A DNA stretch of 64,000 nucleotides from Paenibacillus amylolyticus (GTDB taxonomy: Bacteria > Bacillota > Bacilli > Paenibacillales > Paenibacillaceae), in the NCBI RefSeq assembly GCF_029689945.1, contig NZ_CP121451.1:744001-808000 (forward strand). Reading direction: 5' to 3'. Shown here in pieces: positions 45,191 through 55,647 of this stretch. The notes under the pieces were generated by a model. The model saw nothing but the letters and a program-made list of their open reading frames with translations, searched no databases and was not told the origin of the DNA. Made by a program: the position numbers and the translations under genes. The stretch's first letter is position 1. The number at the start of each line of letters is the position of its first letter.

Positions 45191-45892
45191 TTACTCGGCA
45201 GGGAGCAAAAAGCGATAACCAATACCAGGCTCCGTCTGAATATATCGCGGATTGGTTGGATCTTCATTTAATTTCTTGCGCAGATGTCCCACATATACCC
45301 GAAGATAATGGCTGTCGGACTCATGATGATGCCCTCCCCATACTTGCTGCAAAAGCTGACGCTGGGTGATGATCTTCCCCGCATTCGAGGCGAGCACCTT
45401 CAGCATCTCATATTCCGTTGGGGTTAATTTGACCAAAGTCCCCTCCAGTTCGACTTGCCTTTGGGCCAGATCAATTGTGAGTGATCCGAAGCGCAGTATC
45501 GGCTCATCCGTCGTTTTGGCTACATGACGCAGCGCCACCCGAATACGGGCGACCAACTCACCCATCCCGAATGGTTTGGTCACATAATCATCTGCACCAC
45601 CATCCAACGCAGCGATTTTATCTCCCTCCTGATCCTTCGCTGTCAGCACGATAATGGGCACTTGTGACCATTCGCGAATGCGGCGAAGTACCTCCATACC
45701 CGACATGCCTGGCAAACCCAGATCAAGGATGATCAGATCCGGATGTACAATACTCGCCTGAATAACACCCTCTTCACCCTCTCCACACTCGTGGAGTTCG
45801 AATTGATGTGCCTGAAGAGTGACCTTGAGCAATTTGCGAATCTGCGGCTCATCATCGATCACCAGTATACGAGCCCCTAGTGGTGCGTTCAT
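45191..45892 (-). CDS. kdpE: KdpE response regulator
   Basis: OmpR-type regulator that switches on kdpFABC when potassium is low. The receiver domain (residues 1-120) has ILVIDDEPQIRKLL, the acceptor Asp in PDLIILDLGLPGMSG and LTAKDQEGDK. The winged-helix domain (residues 130-230) has TPTEYEMLKVLASNAG and HYLRVYVGHLRKKL. ATG 45892 is chosen over TTG 45904 for its position after GGAGAGG and the family start. Its start lies next to the kinase stop. It comes last in the kdp cluster. Intact. Confidence 0.92.
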   Translation of the reverse strand: MNAPLGARILVIDDEPQIRKLLKVTLQAHQFELHECGEGEEGVIQASIVHPDLIILDLGLPGMSGMEVLRRIREWSQVPIIVLTAKDQEGDKIAALDGGADDYVTKPFGMGELVARIRVALRHVAKTTDEPILRFGSLTIDLAQRQVELEGTLVKLTPTEYEMLKVLASNAGKIITQRQLLQQVWGGHHHESDSHYLRVYVGHLRKKLNEDPTNPRYIQTEPGIGYRFLLPAE

Positions 45893-45893
45893 G

Positions 45894-47480
45894 TTATTCT
45901 CCAACCTCTCCTTGTTCTATAAAGGGGAACTGTGATTCTTGAGCCCCCATGGGGATATCTATTTGTATTCTCGTCCCCCGCCCGGATTCGGCTCTGCCAC
46001 AATGGTACCTCCGTGGACTTCCACAATGCCCTTGCAGATCGCCAGACCAAGCCCCGTTCCTGTGACATGCCGAGTCGACTCTGAGCGATAGAACTTATCA
46101 AATATACGTGTCCTTTCCGCTGCGGGAATACCAATGCCTTGATCAGCGACCCAGATCGTCAATTGACCCGAACTCTTATCACTCGTCACAGTGATGACAA
46201 TTTGGCTCTTATCGGGGAATATTTGATCGCGTTGCTGACGATATTGACCAGCACCTGCTCCAGCAAAACTTCATCTCCATAAATGAAGGACGCCTCATCA
46301 GGCAGCTCAACTTGAATGGTGCGATGCGGACTGAATTCCCGAACCTGTGTCAGTACAACGCTAATGATGTCTCCCACGTCACACCATTTCCGGTTCAGCT
46401 GCAACATGCCGCTCTCCAGCCGAACCATGCCCAACAGATTCGTGACGAGACGATTCATGCGCAAGGCCCCATCCCGAATATTTCCTGTCAATTCTCTCCG
46501 ATCCTCGGGTGTAAAAGAGTATCATTCTCCAACAATCCCGTAGCCGAGCCGATAATGGCAGTTAGGGGCGTTCGTAATTCATGGGAGACTGAGTCCAGCA
46601 GCGCTGTGCGTATACGCTCTGATTCAGCAGTGATCTGCGCCAATCGCGCCTCTTCCGCCAGCTTCACTCGAGCAATGGCACCTGCGGCCAGCCCACCGCA
46701 TGCCTCCAACAAAAGAAGCTGTTCTTGCTGCTCATGAACCTCAACAGCTTCCATACTCACGGCGAGCACACCATGAATCTGCTCCTCTGTGCGTAGCGGC
46801 ACGTAAAGTCCGGGAGATTCTCGCAAAGTGGATGATCCCTTACCTGCGATCTGTCCGTGATGATACACCCATTTGGCGATGGCAATCTCCGATTCCCCAT
46901 CCCCCAATCATCCTCCCCTTCTGATGCAGATATGGAAGAGCTCGTAACCAGCAGATCCCCTTGTTCATCCGGAAGATACACAGCAGCCGGCTTACCCAAG
47001 GTAAGTGATACTTGGGTTGCAATATTAACCTGCAACGTATTCAGATCGGTAATGGCTGTCATCTGACGACTCAATGCGTACAGGGAGTTAGTCGTGGCTT
47101 CACGTGCTTTTACCATCTCCAATTGTTGTCGCAACCGACCTGCAAGACTCGCTGTCAGGATCGCCACTGCAAGATAGACAACAAAGGAGATCAGATATCT
47201 CAAATCCTCTACCGTGAAGCTCAGATATGGCGGTACAAAAAGAAGTCAAACATAATAACGCTAAAACTCGCGGCATATACAGCGGGCCCCATTCCCCAAT
47301 ACACAGCACTCACCAGAACGGGAAACAGGTATACAAGCGCTACATTAACCAGATCACCACTCAAGCCGATGGCATGAAGAAGCAAGGTTAGCAGTGTCAC
47401 CCCGAGGGTCACCCATACATATGCCGGAACCCGTTTCCCATGGGATGCCCGCGTTTCTTTTTTATTCGTTCAGACAACAT
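45894..47480 (-). CDS. KdpD-type membrane histidine kinase without the N-terminal input domain, frame broken six times
   Basis: About 530 residues after repair. The start is MLSERIKK, then DUF4118-type membrane spans (TLGVTLLTLLLHAIGL, LVNVALVYLFPVLVSAVYWG, LISFVVYLAVAILTASLAG). A GAF-like region and a HisKA site follow (LDSVSHELRTPLTAIIG), and the ATPase domain has EQVLVNIVSNAIKYSP, ADQGIGIP and TGTGLGLAIC. One base is missing at each of 47458-47463 (A6), 47237-47241 (T5), 46901-46905 (G5), 46507-46509, 46214-46217 and 45974-45978. It lacks the KdpD/USP cytoplasmic region, which is a separate upstream gene here. The sensor pair signals to KdpE. Confidence 0.83.
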
Positions 47481-47508
47481 CTATTCACATCCCGCTCCGT
47501 TCCTCATC

Positions 47509-49826
47509 CTAATCTGCAACGATCAATACATCCAGATGCCGTGATAAGCGTACAAGTCGGTTGACCACCGAACCTGAGCCGCGGTAGCCGTTCAGCCACC
47601 ACGTCTGCCTTGCCTGCTGCCCCACCACCAATTGAGTTGCTCTCGCCTCCGATGCCTTTCTTGCCAGTATCTCAGGTACATCCCGCAGTCTTGGACTGTG
47701 GTGGATGTGGAATTGACCGCCAAGCCGGACCGTCAGCTGCTCCAAGGCTTCCAGATGACACTTCACTTCGGCACTCATGGACTCACCGATGTGGATATGA
47801 TGTACATGCCAGATGGCCTTTAGTCGATAAGCCATACGGAATCCACGCCGGATCAGCCGCTCGGCATGACGATCACTGCTTACACATACCAAGACCGCTT
47901 CCTGTCTGCGCCAAGGCCCTCGAAGTGTGATTTTGGCCTGTTGTGCTTCAAGCCGTTCATCCACGTCGTCCGCCAGTTCGCGCAAGGCAAGTTCACGGAG
48001 GGCAATCAGATTGCCTATTTTGAAGAAATTCGCAAGGGCTTGCTCGACCTTGGCAGTTGCATAGATTTTACCCTCCCTCATGCGCTGCCGCAAGGCCTGG
48101 GGTGCCACATCAATCAGCTGCACCTCATCCGCCATCTGAATGATCCGATCGGGTACGGTCTCGCGGACACGAACACCGGTAATATGCTCAACGGCATCAT
48201 TCAGACTTTCAAGATGCTGTACATTCATGGTGGTAATCACCGAGATGCCTGCATTCAGCAGGATCAGGACATCTTCATAACGCTTTTGCCGGACACTTCC
48301 GGCACATTCGTATGCGCCAGTTCATCCACAAGCACCACTTCCGGACAAAGACGCAGAATCCCCTCCGTGTCCATCTCTTCAAGCCGAGCCTCCTGGTACA
48401 CACGCTTCACACGAGGGATTACAGATAAATGACCTATCTGCTTCACGGTTTCCGCTCGCCCATGGGTCTCCAGCAAACCAATCTGTACATCGATGCCCTT
48501 ACGGAGCAAATCATTGCCTTCCCGCAGCATCATGTAGGTTTTGCCTACACCTGGTGCGGCTCCAATATATATTTTGAATGTGCCGCGCTGGATCTCGCCA
48601 ATCTGTTGCTTCATTTCCTGCTCACTTAGTCTGCGGTATGTCAGCGACTCCACTTCGTTTACCTTGGCCTGAACCACATGTTCACCCTCCCGGGCAGCTC
48701 GATCAGCAACCAGAAAGAGGTCCACACCACGTAATCTGCGTAGCAGCGAGTTAACAACAGAGCCTTGCCACAGTTCCTGCCAGCGCGTACGCCGGGAATG
48801 TCCCATCACAATCCGGGTAATCTGGTGCTCCATGGCGTAACGCGCAAGCGTCGACGGGATGTTGCGACGGTGTAGTATCGACAGTTCCTCCATATGGCCA
48901 CCAAACTTCTCCACCAGCTTAATCATATTCCGCCGAAATACGATTGCCTCTTTGGTTAACGGCTGCTTCTTATTGCGAAAAACCACGGCGCACAGATCAC
49001 CATTCAAACGTTTGGCAATCTGTTGTCCACGCCGGATATAGATCGAGCCGTTCCAATGATATTGCGTGGACACCAGAATCCGTTCCGCGATGCCTGTTGT
49101 CACGGTAATTCCCATCTCCTCCCGATGCTCACGCAGGGATTCATTCACCCCTTCTGCAACCAATCTCAGGGCCAATTCGCGCAGAATACCCAGATTGCCT
49201 TGACGAAATACAGCTTCTCCCTCACGCCCCTTCAAGTGACCTTCTGCCAGACGGCTCAGTATCGTTTCCGGCGTGACGTCAATCAGCTTGACCTCATCCG
49301 CAAGTTCCAGTGTATCCGCGGGTACGGTATGTTCTGCTGCGATACCTGTGAGCTGCCGTGCCAGCTCGGTATAACCCTCCAACTCATACACATTCACCGT
49401 TGTCATGACACTGATATTGTGTCGGAGCAAGAATTGAATGTCCTCCAGCCGGGTAGCATGTCGGGCGCCTTCCCGGTTGTGATGTGCCAAACCATCTACC
49501 AGCACAACCTCAGGATTACGCGCGAGCAGTGCATCCAAGTTCAGATCCTTCATCTCTGCATCATCACTCTGGCGCAACCAGTGAATGCTTGGAATTCGTT
49601 CGAGTGCGCCAAGCTGTTCTACCGTTTCCGGTCTGCGCATCGTCGATACGGCACAGATGACCACATCAACGCCCTGCTCGCGCAACGCATTTCCTTCACG
49701 TAGCATGTGATACGTTTTGCCCGATCCACTGACGGGGCCGATGTAGATTTTGAGCGTACCCTGCTGCAGCTTCGTAATCATCTTCAGCATCTCTTCCGGT
49801 GACTTGCGCTTGAAGCTGTCTTCCAT
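47509..49826 (-). CDS. stand-alone KdpD input protein with two tandem KdpD-USP modules, frame broken
   Basis: About 772 residues and no kinase domain. Module 1: Walker A GPVSGSGKT (residues 30-38), VDGLAHHN (~113), VTTVNVYELEG, then a USP domain (AERILVSTQYHWNG to GVDLFLVAD, ~245-375). Module 2: Walker A GAAPGVGKT (~423-431), VDELAHTN (~502), ITTMNVQHLESL, then a second USP domain (EAVLVCVSSDRHAERLI to HLDVLIVAD). Module 1 has drifted from the consensus (VDGLAHHN for VDELAHTN), so only module 2 keeps the canonical motifs. One A is missing in the A4 run 48284-48287 (restored SGKKRYEDVLILL). All three frames carry stops between here and the kinase ATG at 47480, so the split is real. Confidence 0.85.
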
Positions 49827-49917
49827 CCGACTCTCTTCCCCTTCCCTTTAAAATATGATGAGAAAAATGGAGAAAGCCCCTCCCGATTTATCGTGAGAAG
49901 GCTGATATGTTCATTTG

Positions 49918-50478
49918 TTAGTTCAGTTCGGCTGTCAGCGCCAGATTAAGAGCCGTTACATTCACACGCGGTTCCCCGAATATACCCATCTGACGACCTT
50001 CCGTATGCTCATTTACAAGTTGCACAAGCCGCTGTTCGCTAAGCCCCGTAGCTTCACTAATGCGTGGGATCTGCGCCTCAGCGGCTTCGGGAGAGAGATC
50101 CGGGTCAAGTCCAGAGCCTGAACCCGTCACGAGATCGGCAGGGATCTGCTTCAATCCCGGGTTTGCCTGCCGGAGCTGAGCCATCTTTTCCTTCATCTCG
50201 CTGATGTACTCCTCCGATGCCACAGCGCGATTCGAACCGGCTGAAGCCGTTGGGTCATAACCGGCATTGGATGCCCGGGGCTGGAACAGCCCCGGCGATT
50301 GGATTTCCTGCGCCAACAGGGACGAGCCGATAATTTTCCCATTTTGCGTAATCAGACTGCCATTCGCCTGCGAGGGAAAGAGAAGTTGGGCTACGCCAGT
50401 TGTTACAAGCGGGTAGATTAGACCGCAGATCAACATCAGCACGACGGATAGCCGTACGGCCGGTAAGAACATGTTCAT
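49918..50478 (-). CDS. kdpC: potassium-transporting ATPase subunit KdpC
   Basis: Periplasm-facing accessory subunit of the Kdp pump, about 186 residues. One N-terminal membrane span (RLSVVLMLICGLIYPLVTTG) is followed by FPSQANGSLI, SPGLFQPRASNAGYDPTASA, the conserved LVTGSGSGLDPDLSPEAAE and a C-terminal VNVTALNLAL. The ATG at 50478 with AGGAAG eight bases before it is preferred over GTG 50487. Intact. Confidence 0.93.
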   Translation of the reverse strand: MNMFLPAVRLSVVLMLICGLIYPLVTTGVAQLLFPSQANGSLITQNGKIIGSSLLAQEIQSPGLFQPRASNAGYDPTASAGSNRAVASEEYISEMKEKMAQLRQANPGLKQIPADLVTGSGSGLDPDLSPEAAEAQIPRISEATGLSEQRLVQLVNEHTEGRQMGIFGEPRVNVTALNLALTAELN

Positions 50479-50578
50479 ACAGATCACTTCCTGAATTCAT
50501 TAGGATAAAAGGACAATTTCGCTAAACGTTGCAGTCTATCACGCTTTAGTTCAGGGTTTCAAGATCACATCGTTTTGC

Positions 50579-52720
50579 TCAAAGAATCCCCGAAAGAACC
50601 ATATCAATCAGCTTAATTCCGATAAAAGGTACAATCACTCCACCTACGCCATAGATGAGCACATTGCGGCCAAGCAGCCTCTCGGCTGACATCGCCCGAT
50701 ACTTGACGCCTTTCATCGCGATGGGAATAAGCAGCGGAATAATAATCGCGTTGAAGATCAGCGCCGACAGGATTGCAGACTGCGGTGAAGCCAGATTCAT
50801 AATATTTAACGCTTGAAGCTGCGGCATGGCGAGAATGAACATGGCTGGAATGATGGCAAAATATTTCGCGATATCATTGGATATCGAAAAGGTGGTCAGC
50901 GCGCCGCGTGTAATCAGCAGCTGCTTGCCGATGGAGACGACCGACAATAGCTTGGTCGGGTCAGAGTCCAAGTCAATCATGTTGGCCGCTTCCTTGGCCG
51001 CCATGGTACCCGAATTCATCGCCAGGCCCACATCGGCCTGCGCCAGAGCAGGAGCATCGTTCGTACCGTCGCCCGTCATGGCGACGAGTTTGCCCTCCTG
51101 CTGCTCTTTTTTGATCGCCGCAATCTTATCCTCGGGCTTCGCTTCGGCAATAAAATCATCCACGCCCGCTTCCAGCGCGATGGTCGCCGCGGTGAGCGGA
51201 TTGTCGCCTGTACACATAATGGTCTTGATGCCCATGGCGCGCATCTCAGCGAACTTTTCTTTCAGCCCTGGCTTCACAGTGTCTTTCAGATAGATCACAC
51301 CGTAGATTCGTTCATCGATGGCTACCGCAAGGGGTGTACCTCCGGCCTTCGCAATACGATTAGCAATCTCATCCAGATCACCCGGGATGCGACCTCCTTC
51401 GGAAGCAATATATCTTTTGATGGCATCCACGGCACCTTTGCGGATCTTCATTCCGTTACTCAGATTCAGACCGGACATCCGGGTCTCTGCCGTGAATTCT
51501 ACATTGTCCGCATTCGCATACTCCGACTCAGCCCAGCGCTGACCTTGTTTGCCTGCCAGTTCTACAACTGAACGCCCTTCCGGTGTCTCGTCTCGCACAG
51601 AAGCCTGTAAAGCAGCTTGCGTCATCTCTGACGAATTCGTGCCCTGAACGGGAATAAACTCAGATGCCATGCGGTTTCCGTATGTGATCGTTCCTGTTTT
51701 GTCCAGAATCAACGTATCGATATCTCCAGCTGCTTCCACCGCTTTACCTGACATAGCGAGTACATTGAACTGCGTAACACGGTCCATCCCGGCAATACCA
51801 ATGGCGGATAGCAACCCACCAATTGTGGTTGGGATCAAGCAGACGAGCAATGCGATCAGAGTCGCCAGATCCAGTCGAATACCCAGGTAATTCGCCATCG
51901 GAACCATCGTCAAAATGACGATCAGGAAGATCAGAGTTAATACGGCGAGCAGGGTTGTCAGCGCGATTTCATTGGGTGTTTTCTGACGCTGAGCACCCTC
52001 GACCAGGGAGATCATCCGGTCAAGAAATGACTCCCCCGGATCGGTCTGTACACGCATAACAATGTAATCCGATACAACCCGGGTACCTCCGGTAACGGAG
52101 GAAAAATCGCCTCCTGCTTCTTTGATGACCGGGGCAGATTCTCCCGTAATGGCTGATTCATCAATGGAAGCCAAGCCCTCCATAATCTCACCGTCCGTCG
52201 GAATCAGTTCACCGACTTCCACGCGGACCATATCGCCTTTTTTCAACTGGGTCGAAGACACTTGCCGGATGGTTCCATCCTTCTGCACCAGATTGGCCAT
52301 GGTGTCCGACTTCGTCTTGCGTAACGTATCCGCCTGCGCCTTGCCTCTACCTTCAGCAAGTGCCTCCGCGAAGTTAGCGAACAGCAGCGTGAACAGCAAT
52401 ATGAAAAATACGGTGATGTTGTACCCGCGCCCCGCTTCGGATGCGGTGAAGAGATCTGGATTGATGCACAATAAGAGCGTAATGAACGTGCCAACCTCCA
52501 CAATAAACATGACCGGGTTTTTGATCATGACCACCGGATTGAGTTTCTTGAACGCATCCAGTGAAGCCTGAAGTATCATATCCTTGCTCAGCGACCGTTT
52601 CAATCCGGGATCACGTTGAATATGACCGCGATTGTTATCCGGTTCGTTGGCCTTCGTTCTGAACATTTCTGTATCCATGTGTTGCATCTTCTGCTCCTTC
52701 TTTCGTTCGACTGCATTCAT
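50579..52720 (-). CDS. kdpB: potassium-transporting P-type ATPase subunit KdpB
   Basis: Catalytic subunit of the Kdp pump, 713 residues, intact. P-type ATPase marks: TGES ([16 protein letters not shown]) in the actuator domain, the phosphorylation site [14 protein letters not shown], nucleotide-domain [10 protein letters not shown], and hinge [18 protein letters not shown]. About seven membrane spans. The N-terminus ([20 protein letters not shown]) is about 30 residues longer than common; GGAGGTGG precedes this ATG, so the long form is kept, though MQHMDTEMF could be an inner start. Confidence 0.95.
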   Translation of the reverse strand: MNAVERKKEQKMQHMDTEMFRTKANEPDNNRGHIQRDPGLKRSLSKDMILQASLDAFKKLNPVVMIKNPVMFIVEVGTFITLLLCINPDLFTASEAGRGYNITVFFILLFTLLFANFAEALAEGRGKAQADTLRKTKSDTMANLVQKDGTIRQVSSTQLKKGDMVRVEVGELIPTDGEIMEGLASIDESAITGESAPVIKEAGGDFSSVTGGTRVVSDYIVMRVQTDPGESFLDRMISLVEGAQRQKTPNEIALTTLLAVLTLIFLIVILTMVPMANYLGIRLDLATLIALLVCLIPTTIGGLLSAIGIAGMDRVTQFNVLAMSGKAVEAAGDIDTLILDKTGTITYGNRMASEFIPVQGTNSSEMTQAALQASVRDETPEGRSVVELAGKQGQRWAESEYANADNVEFTAETRMSGLNLSNGMKIRKGAVDAIKRYIASEGGRIPGDLDEIANRIAKAGGTPLAVAIDERIYGVIYLKDTVKPGLKEKFAEMRAMGIKTIMCTGDNPLTAATIALEAGVDDFIAEAKPEDKIAAIKKEQQEGKLVAMTGDGTNDAPALAQADVGLAMNSGTMAAKEAANMIDLDSDPTKLLSVVSIGKQLLITRGALTTFSISNDIAKYFAIIPAMFILAMPQLQALNIMNLASPQSAILSALIFNAIIIPLLIPIAMKGVKYRAMSAERLLGRNVLIYGVGGVIVPFIGIKLIDMVLSGIL

Positions 52721-52787
52721 CGTGCACTGCCACCTCCATACGTTACGTCCTTACACCAATTCCGCTGTAATCCCCCTGTCATATCCC

Positions 52788-54467
52788 TCATTGGATCATC
52801 GCCAGATGCTCTGCAATCGGTCCAAGAGCAAGCGACGGGAAGAACGTAAGTGCGCCGACAACAACGATCATCATTACCAGAATGCCCGCAAATAGAGGTG
52901 TGTGTGTCCGCAATGTGCCCGTGGTTATCGGTACAACCCGTTTGGTAGCAAGCGAACCCGCAATGGCCAGCATGGCAATCATCGAAACGTACCTTCCCAG
53001 CAGCATAACGATACCAATCGCAATGTTGTAAAAGTCTGTATTGGCATTCAGTCCGGCAAAGGCCGACCCATTATTGGCTGCACCCGAGGCAAAAGCATAA
53101 AGAACCTCGGTCAGGCCATGCATGCCCCCGTTCGAGATGGACGCAATGGCTTCAGGCCGCATAAGCACGATTGCCGTTGGCGCAAGAATAATCAAAGGAT
53201 GAATGAGCAAGGCGATGGATGCGAGCTTCACTTCTTTGCCCTCGATTTTTTTGCCCAGGAACTCCGGTGTTCGTCCCACCATCAATCCACAGATAAACAC
53301 AGCCAGAATTACGTACAATAGTCCATTGATCAGCCCTACTCCTTTGCCGCCAAATACATTATTGAGCATCATCTGGGCGAGTGACACCAGACCTCCAAGC
53401 GGGGTAAGCGATTCATGCATATTATTGACTGAACCTGTAGTAGCCGCTGTCGTGACCGCTGTAAATAAAGCCGACTCGGGTATGCCGAACCTGACCTCTT
53501 TCCCCTCCATGTTGCCTTGAAGGCCTGCGGCATCCAGCGCGGGCACACCGCGATATTCGGAGACCAATACGGTGGTTAACATCACAAGGAACAGAAAACT
53601 CATCGCCCCGAACAAGGCCCAACCCTGCTTCCGGTTATTGACCATCAAGCCGAAGGCGTAGACTAACGCAGTTGGCAACAGCATCATACAGACGATATGC
53701 ACCAGATTGCTCAAGGCCGTCGGATTCTCGAATGGATGTGCAGCATTGGTCCCAAACCAGCCACCACCGTTGGTGCCGATGTGTTTGATCGACTCCAGTG
53801 AGGCGACCAGTCCACGTGTAATGGTCTGCTGCGCGCCTTCAAGCGTTGTTGCGTTCACCGCTCCCGCGAGCGTCTGAGGCACACCCTGGAACACGAGGAA
53901 CAGGGCCACGATGAAGCTCAGCGGTAAAAAAATACGTGTAATCGACCGTACAAGGTCGACGTAAAAGTTCCCCAGTTCATCCCGGCGGCCTACCAGCCCG
54001 CGAATAAATGCAATGGCTACCGCGAATCCCGTCGCTGCCGACGTAAACATCGGGAATGTCACTGCCAGCATCTGTGACAGGTACGACAGGGAGTTCTCGC
54101 CCGTATACGACTGCCAGTTCGTGTTGGTCATGAACGAAACGGCCGTATTAAATGCCTGCGCCGCTGGCATATTGTCAATCCCATCCGGGTTGAGCGGTAA
54201 GTATTTTTGCAGTCGCAGCACCAGAAACATCAATATCAACATTACGACGTTGGAGAGGAGAACGGCCGTGAGGTACTTTTTCCACCCCAAGGACTCATTC
54301 TCGCGTACCCCCATCACGCGATAGAGCAGTCGCTCCGGTCCGCCAAAAACCCGATCCAGTCCCGTTCGCTGTCCATTGAACACGTTCACTACATATTTTC
54401 CCACCGGTTTCACCAGCAGCAGGATGATCAGTAACGTCACCGCTACTTGCACTACACCGATACCCAT
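52788..54467 (-). CDS. kdpA: potassium-transporting ATPase subunit KdpA
   Basis: K+-binding and translocating subunit, 559 residues, intact, with about ten membrane spans. The selectivity-filter-like loops read SFMTNTNWQSYTGE, GTNGGGWFGTNAAHPFENP, TTAATTGSVNNMHES and ASGAANNGSAFAGL, with the Gly residues expected. It begins at ATG 54467 after GGAGGAAAT, 60 bp downstream of kdpF. Confidence 0.95.
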   Translation of the reverse strand: MGIGVVQVAVTLLIILLLVKPVGKYVVNVFNGQRTGLDRVFGGPERLLYRVMGVRENESLGWKKYLTAVLLSNVVMLILMFLVLRLQKYLPLNPDGIDNMPAAQAFNTAVSFMTNTNWQSYTGENSLSYLSQMLAVTFPMFTSAATGFAVAIAFIRGLVGRRDELGNFYVDLVRSITRIFLPLSFIVALFLVFQGVPQTLAGAVNATTLEGAQQTITRGLVASLESIKHIGTNGGGWFGTNAAHPFENPTALSNLVHIVCMMLLPTALVYAFGLMVNNRKQGWALFGAMSFLFLVMLTTVLVSEYRGVPALDAAGLQGNMEGKEVRFGIPESALFTAVTTAATTGSVNNMHESLTPLGGLVSLAQMMLNNVFGGKGVGLINGLLYVILAVFICGLMVGRTPEFLGKKIEGKEVKLASIALLIHPLIILAPTAIVLMRPEAIASISNGGMHGLTEVLYAFASGAANNGSAFAGLNANTDFYNIAIGIVMLLGRYVSMIAMLAIAGSLATKRVVPITTGTLRTHTPLFAGILVMMIVVVGALTFFPSLALGPIAEHLAMIQ

Positions 54468-54526
54468 ATCCGCATTTCCTCCCTATTCGACATTCCCTTG
54501 TTCCCACATTACGCACATCGTCCGCA

Positions 54527-54604
54527 TCAGAATTTCTCCGGCTTCACCAGCACATAACCGAGATAAATCAACAGTGCGAGCACAATCATGCCAATAACGA
54601 TCAT
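54527..54604 (-). CDS. kdpF: KdpF small subunit
   Basis: A 25-residue single-span peptide beginning MIVIGMIVLALLIYLGYVLV and ending KPEKF. Length, ending and position immediately before kdpA match KdpF, which stabilises the KdpFABC complex in the membrane. A GGAGGAGG ribosome site lies before the ATG. Confidence 0.9.
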   Translation of the reverse strand: MIVIGMIVLALLIYLGYVLVKPEKF

Positions 54605-54625
54605 CTGGCTTCCTCCTCCCGACCC

Positions 54626-54712
54626 TCAAGCCTTCTCGCAGAATTTCACGAATCCCCAGAATACCGCAAACAGCAGCACAACCAATCCAATCATCGTGGC
54701 ATCATTCACCAT
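54626..54712 (-). CDS. 28-residue membrane peptide upstream of kdpF
   Basis: Starts MVNDATMIGLVVLLFAVFWG and ends FVKFCEKA. One hydrophobic span with a short polar N-terminus and a basic tail; GGAGGAAGG precedes the ATG. It is the first ORF of the kdp transcript, 21 bp before kdpF. Size and shape resemble KdpF, so it may be a second small subunit or an unrelated membrane peptide. I do not know a named family for it. Confidence 0.7.
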   Translation of the reverse strand: MVNDATMIGLVVLLFAVFWGFVKFCEKA

Positions 54713-54761
54713 GCGCCCTTCCTCCCTCTCTCTACCGTTCTCTGCACCTGCTACATGTAAA

Positions 54762-54832
54762 ATCGTAATACGAAACGCTGTAAAAAAGGGGTAAAGAAAT
54801 GCCTCAACAGGTGTAAAAAAAGCGTAAAAAAG
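54762..54832 (-). promoter_or_regulatory. kdp promoter region with two KdpE-like boxes
   Basis: On the minus strand ACGCTTTTTTTACACCTG (54808-54825) closely resembles the E. coli KdpE site (ACTTTTTTTACACC). A second similar block, CCCCTTTTTTACAGCG (54776-54791), lies 32 bp downstream, three helical turns away. A -10-like TACGAT is at 54762-54767, followed by the small ORF at 54712. The resemblance to the enterobacterial site comes from memory, not an alignment tool. Confidence 0.65.
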
Positions 54833-54872
54833 ACCCGCTCTCCTCAGCTAGGGCTGAAAAGAACGAGTCTAT
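54826..54872 (-). terminator. terminator after bacilliredoxin gene
   Basis: Minus strand AGACTCGTTCT...AGAGCGGGTCT with an inner TCAGC-CCTA-GCTGA loop and a T6 run. The T run overlaps the upstream KdpE-like box, so the end of one unit and the operator of the next share bases. Confidence 0.65.
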
Positions 54873-54885
54873 GAAGGTGTATTAT

Positions 54886-55425
54886 TCATCCAACGGATTC
54901 CTGAGCCCACTGCAATAATCTCTTTTTCGTGATTTTGCCGTGGGAAGCATGTTTGACGACTTGTCCCTGATCGAGCAGAAGTATCTGGGGTGACTCATGG
55001 TGAACCTCTGTCTCTTCTGCAATATGACGGGATAAGGAGCGATTTTCAATCACTTTGACGATGCGGTAATCCATCGGTTGTTTGGGATCTGATGCATTGG
55101 TGCCCACAAACGCCATAAATTCTCTGTACGCTCGCGCGCTGACCGGACACGTTGTGCTGTGTTTCAAGATAAGCATCGGATGGTCCTGCGAGCGATGAAT
55201 TGCCTCTTTCCAATCATCACGTTTGTGCAATTCCTGGACATGCTCACTGAGCATATCCTCCGAGTCTGACCCCGCGCGTTTGCTAACCACCGAACCAATG
55301 ACAATGCCGAGTGCCAAGCCAAAAGCAATCCCGAGTCCAAGCTGCTGCGTAGCCGTACCAATACTAACTCCCATGGCAAGACCGATAGCCAGCCATACGG
55401 CTTGATGATTCACCTTTTTCTCCAT
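54886..55425 (-). CDS. membrane-anchored YtxJ-type bacilliredoxin
   Basis: About 179 residues. N-terminal residues 7-55 form two Gly/Ala-rich membrane spans (VWLAIGLAMGVSIGTATQ, LGLGIAFGLALGIVIGSVV) like glycine-zipper domains. The C-terminal domain (~75-175) is YtxJ-like: MLILKHSTTCPVSARAYREF with its single Cys, then YRIVKVIENRSLSRHIAEE and HESPQILLLDQGQVVKHASH. YtxJ proteins remove bacillithiol from oxidised protein thiols and are normally soluble, ~110 residues. Here the domain would sit at the membrane surface. ATG 55425 has GAAGGGAAG before it; 55473 is less likely. Confidence 0.8.
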   Translation of the reverse strand: MEKKVNHQAVWLAIGLAMGVSIGTATQQLGLGIAFGLALGIVIGSVVSKRAGSDSEDMLSEHVQELHKRDDWKEAIHRSQDHPMLILKHSTTCPVSARAYREFMAFVGTNASDPKQPMDYRIVKVIENRSLSRHIAEETEVHHESPQILLLDQGQVVKHASHGKITKKRLLQWAQESVG

Positions 55426-55647
55426 ACAGATCTTCCCTTCTTGAATATGTATATCCAAGCTATACTTTCCCACCTTATTATTCTGATCAAATTATAGCAT
55501 AGCCCTCTGTGAGCAGACTTCGATAATCTTCATCCCCATGGACAGATTTTAGCGCTTGGATTTATGCAAAATGCTCATTTGTGATACACTGGTTGTAATT
55601 TGGAAACGATGAACATGAAGAATGGATTGGAAGGGCGGAAATTCCAT

